Source: Musa acuminata AAA Group
Taxonomy: Eukaryota > Streptophyta > Magnoliopsida > Zingiberales > Musaceae
Reading direction: 5' to 3'
NCBI RefSeq assembly: GCF_036884655.1
Contig: NC_088340.1
Coordinates: 5,787,501 to 5,851,500 of the forward strand
DNA: 64,000 nt
Both the position numbers and the translations under genes were made by a program. This document shows, piece after piece, positions 63,706 through 64,000 of this stretch. Positions within the stretch are counted from its first letter, which is position 1. Every line of letters begins with the position of its first letter. The notes below the pieces were generated by a model, which had not been told where the DNA came from, ran no database searches, and saw only the letters and a program-made list of their open reading frames with translations.

Positions 63706-64000
63706 AGATGTAAGATGGCAGAATATATCTATGCTTGAAGTCCACTTGAGATTCTCTAAGATCTAGATTAATACCTACATAGATACGTAGCGTGAGCATG
63801 ATAGCATCTCTACATTGACCAAGGATTTCATTTAGAAGAAAAGAAAATGTGAAAACTCTGAAATGGAAAATTCTAAATTGAGCTGAGAATAAAAGCTTGT
63901 GTTAATTTAGGTAGACTAAACCACTCCTTAGAATTGTCAAAAGAGAGTGGTGATGAAAGAAACAAATAAAGGGATGGAAAATGGAAGAACAAAAATGATT

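Larger units (their letters stand above)
63129..64000. other. Upstream flank of ACL5 to window end
   Basis: Promoter-proximal sequence followed by an (AG)n run at 63486-63523 and a (TA)n run at 63625-63698, then AT-rich DNA. No further gene is supported. Confidence 0.5.

Noticed and set aside
1..64000. CRISPR arrays, operons, integrated badnavirus genes, rRNA or tRNA genes
   Set aside because: None seen by eye. Nothing outside the listed genes has a long conserved reading frame. A tRNA or repeat-library scan was not possible, so small RNA genes could have been missed.

Overview
The window is plant nuclear DNA. Genes are split by GT-AG introns, coding sequence is GC-rich, and it sits in very AT-rich intergenic DNA full of decayed retroelements and (TA)n/(GA)n microsatellites. 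The GC-rich third positions and the gene and repeat style suggest a monocot, most likely banana-like (Musa/Ensete, Zingiberales). The species is an inference and was not tested by any search.

Layout. (1) 105-1098, minus: first 250 codons of an RWP-RK (RKD-like) transcription factor that runs off the left edge. (2) 2741-8513: a ~2.1-2.3 kb tandem duplication of the 3' flank of a lipoxygenase gene. The left copy keeps only the last ~38 lipoxygenase codons (4710-4824), and a pair of LTR-like repeats (4900-6245) lies at the junction. (3) 8398-12033, minus: complete nine-exon chloroplast 13-lipoxygenase, 914 aa, with all iron ligands present and one GC-AG intron. (4) 12.2-25.2 kb: gene-poor, with a G-box cluster and a relic LTR. 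(5) 25245-26354, minus: intronless BIG GRAIN 1-like gene. (6) 29480-30020, plus: two-exon heavy-metal-associated isoprenylated protein (HIPP). (7) 31864-51609, minus: the translation termination GTPase eRF3, 16 exons over ~20 kb and 531 aa, with a hAT-type MITE and two tandem duplications in its introns. (8) 52365-53662: probable solo LTR. (9) 59885-60280, plus: nuclear gene for photosystem II subunit PsbX. (10) 61075-62994, minus: ten-exon thermospermine synthase (ACL5 type), 332 aa.

These genes are independent units and do not form a cluster or pathway. I reconstructed exons by hand from splice signals and reading phase. Every multi-exon model keeps an open frame across all junctions and reproduces the conserved blocks of its family as I remember them. 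I found no novel multi-gene system. The best leads are structural: the lipoxygenase 3'-end duplication with a retroelement and filler DNA at the junction, the MITE with its 8-bp target duplication in the eRF3 intron, the GC-AG intron, a retained-intron isoform possible in ACL5, and an overlapping upstream ORF in the HIPP leader.
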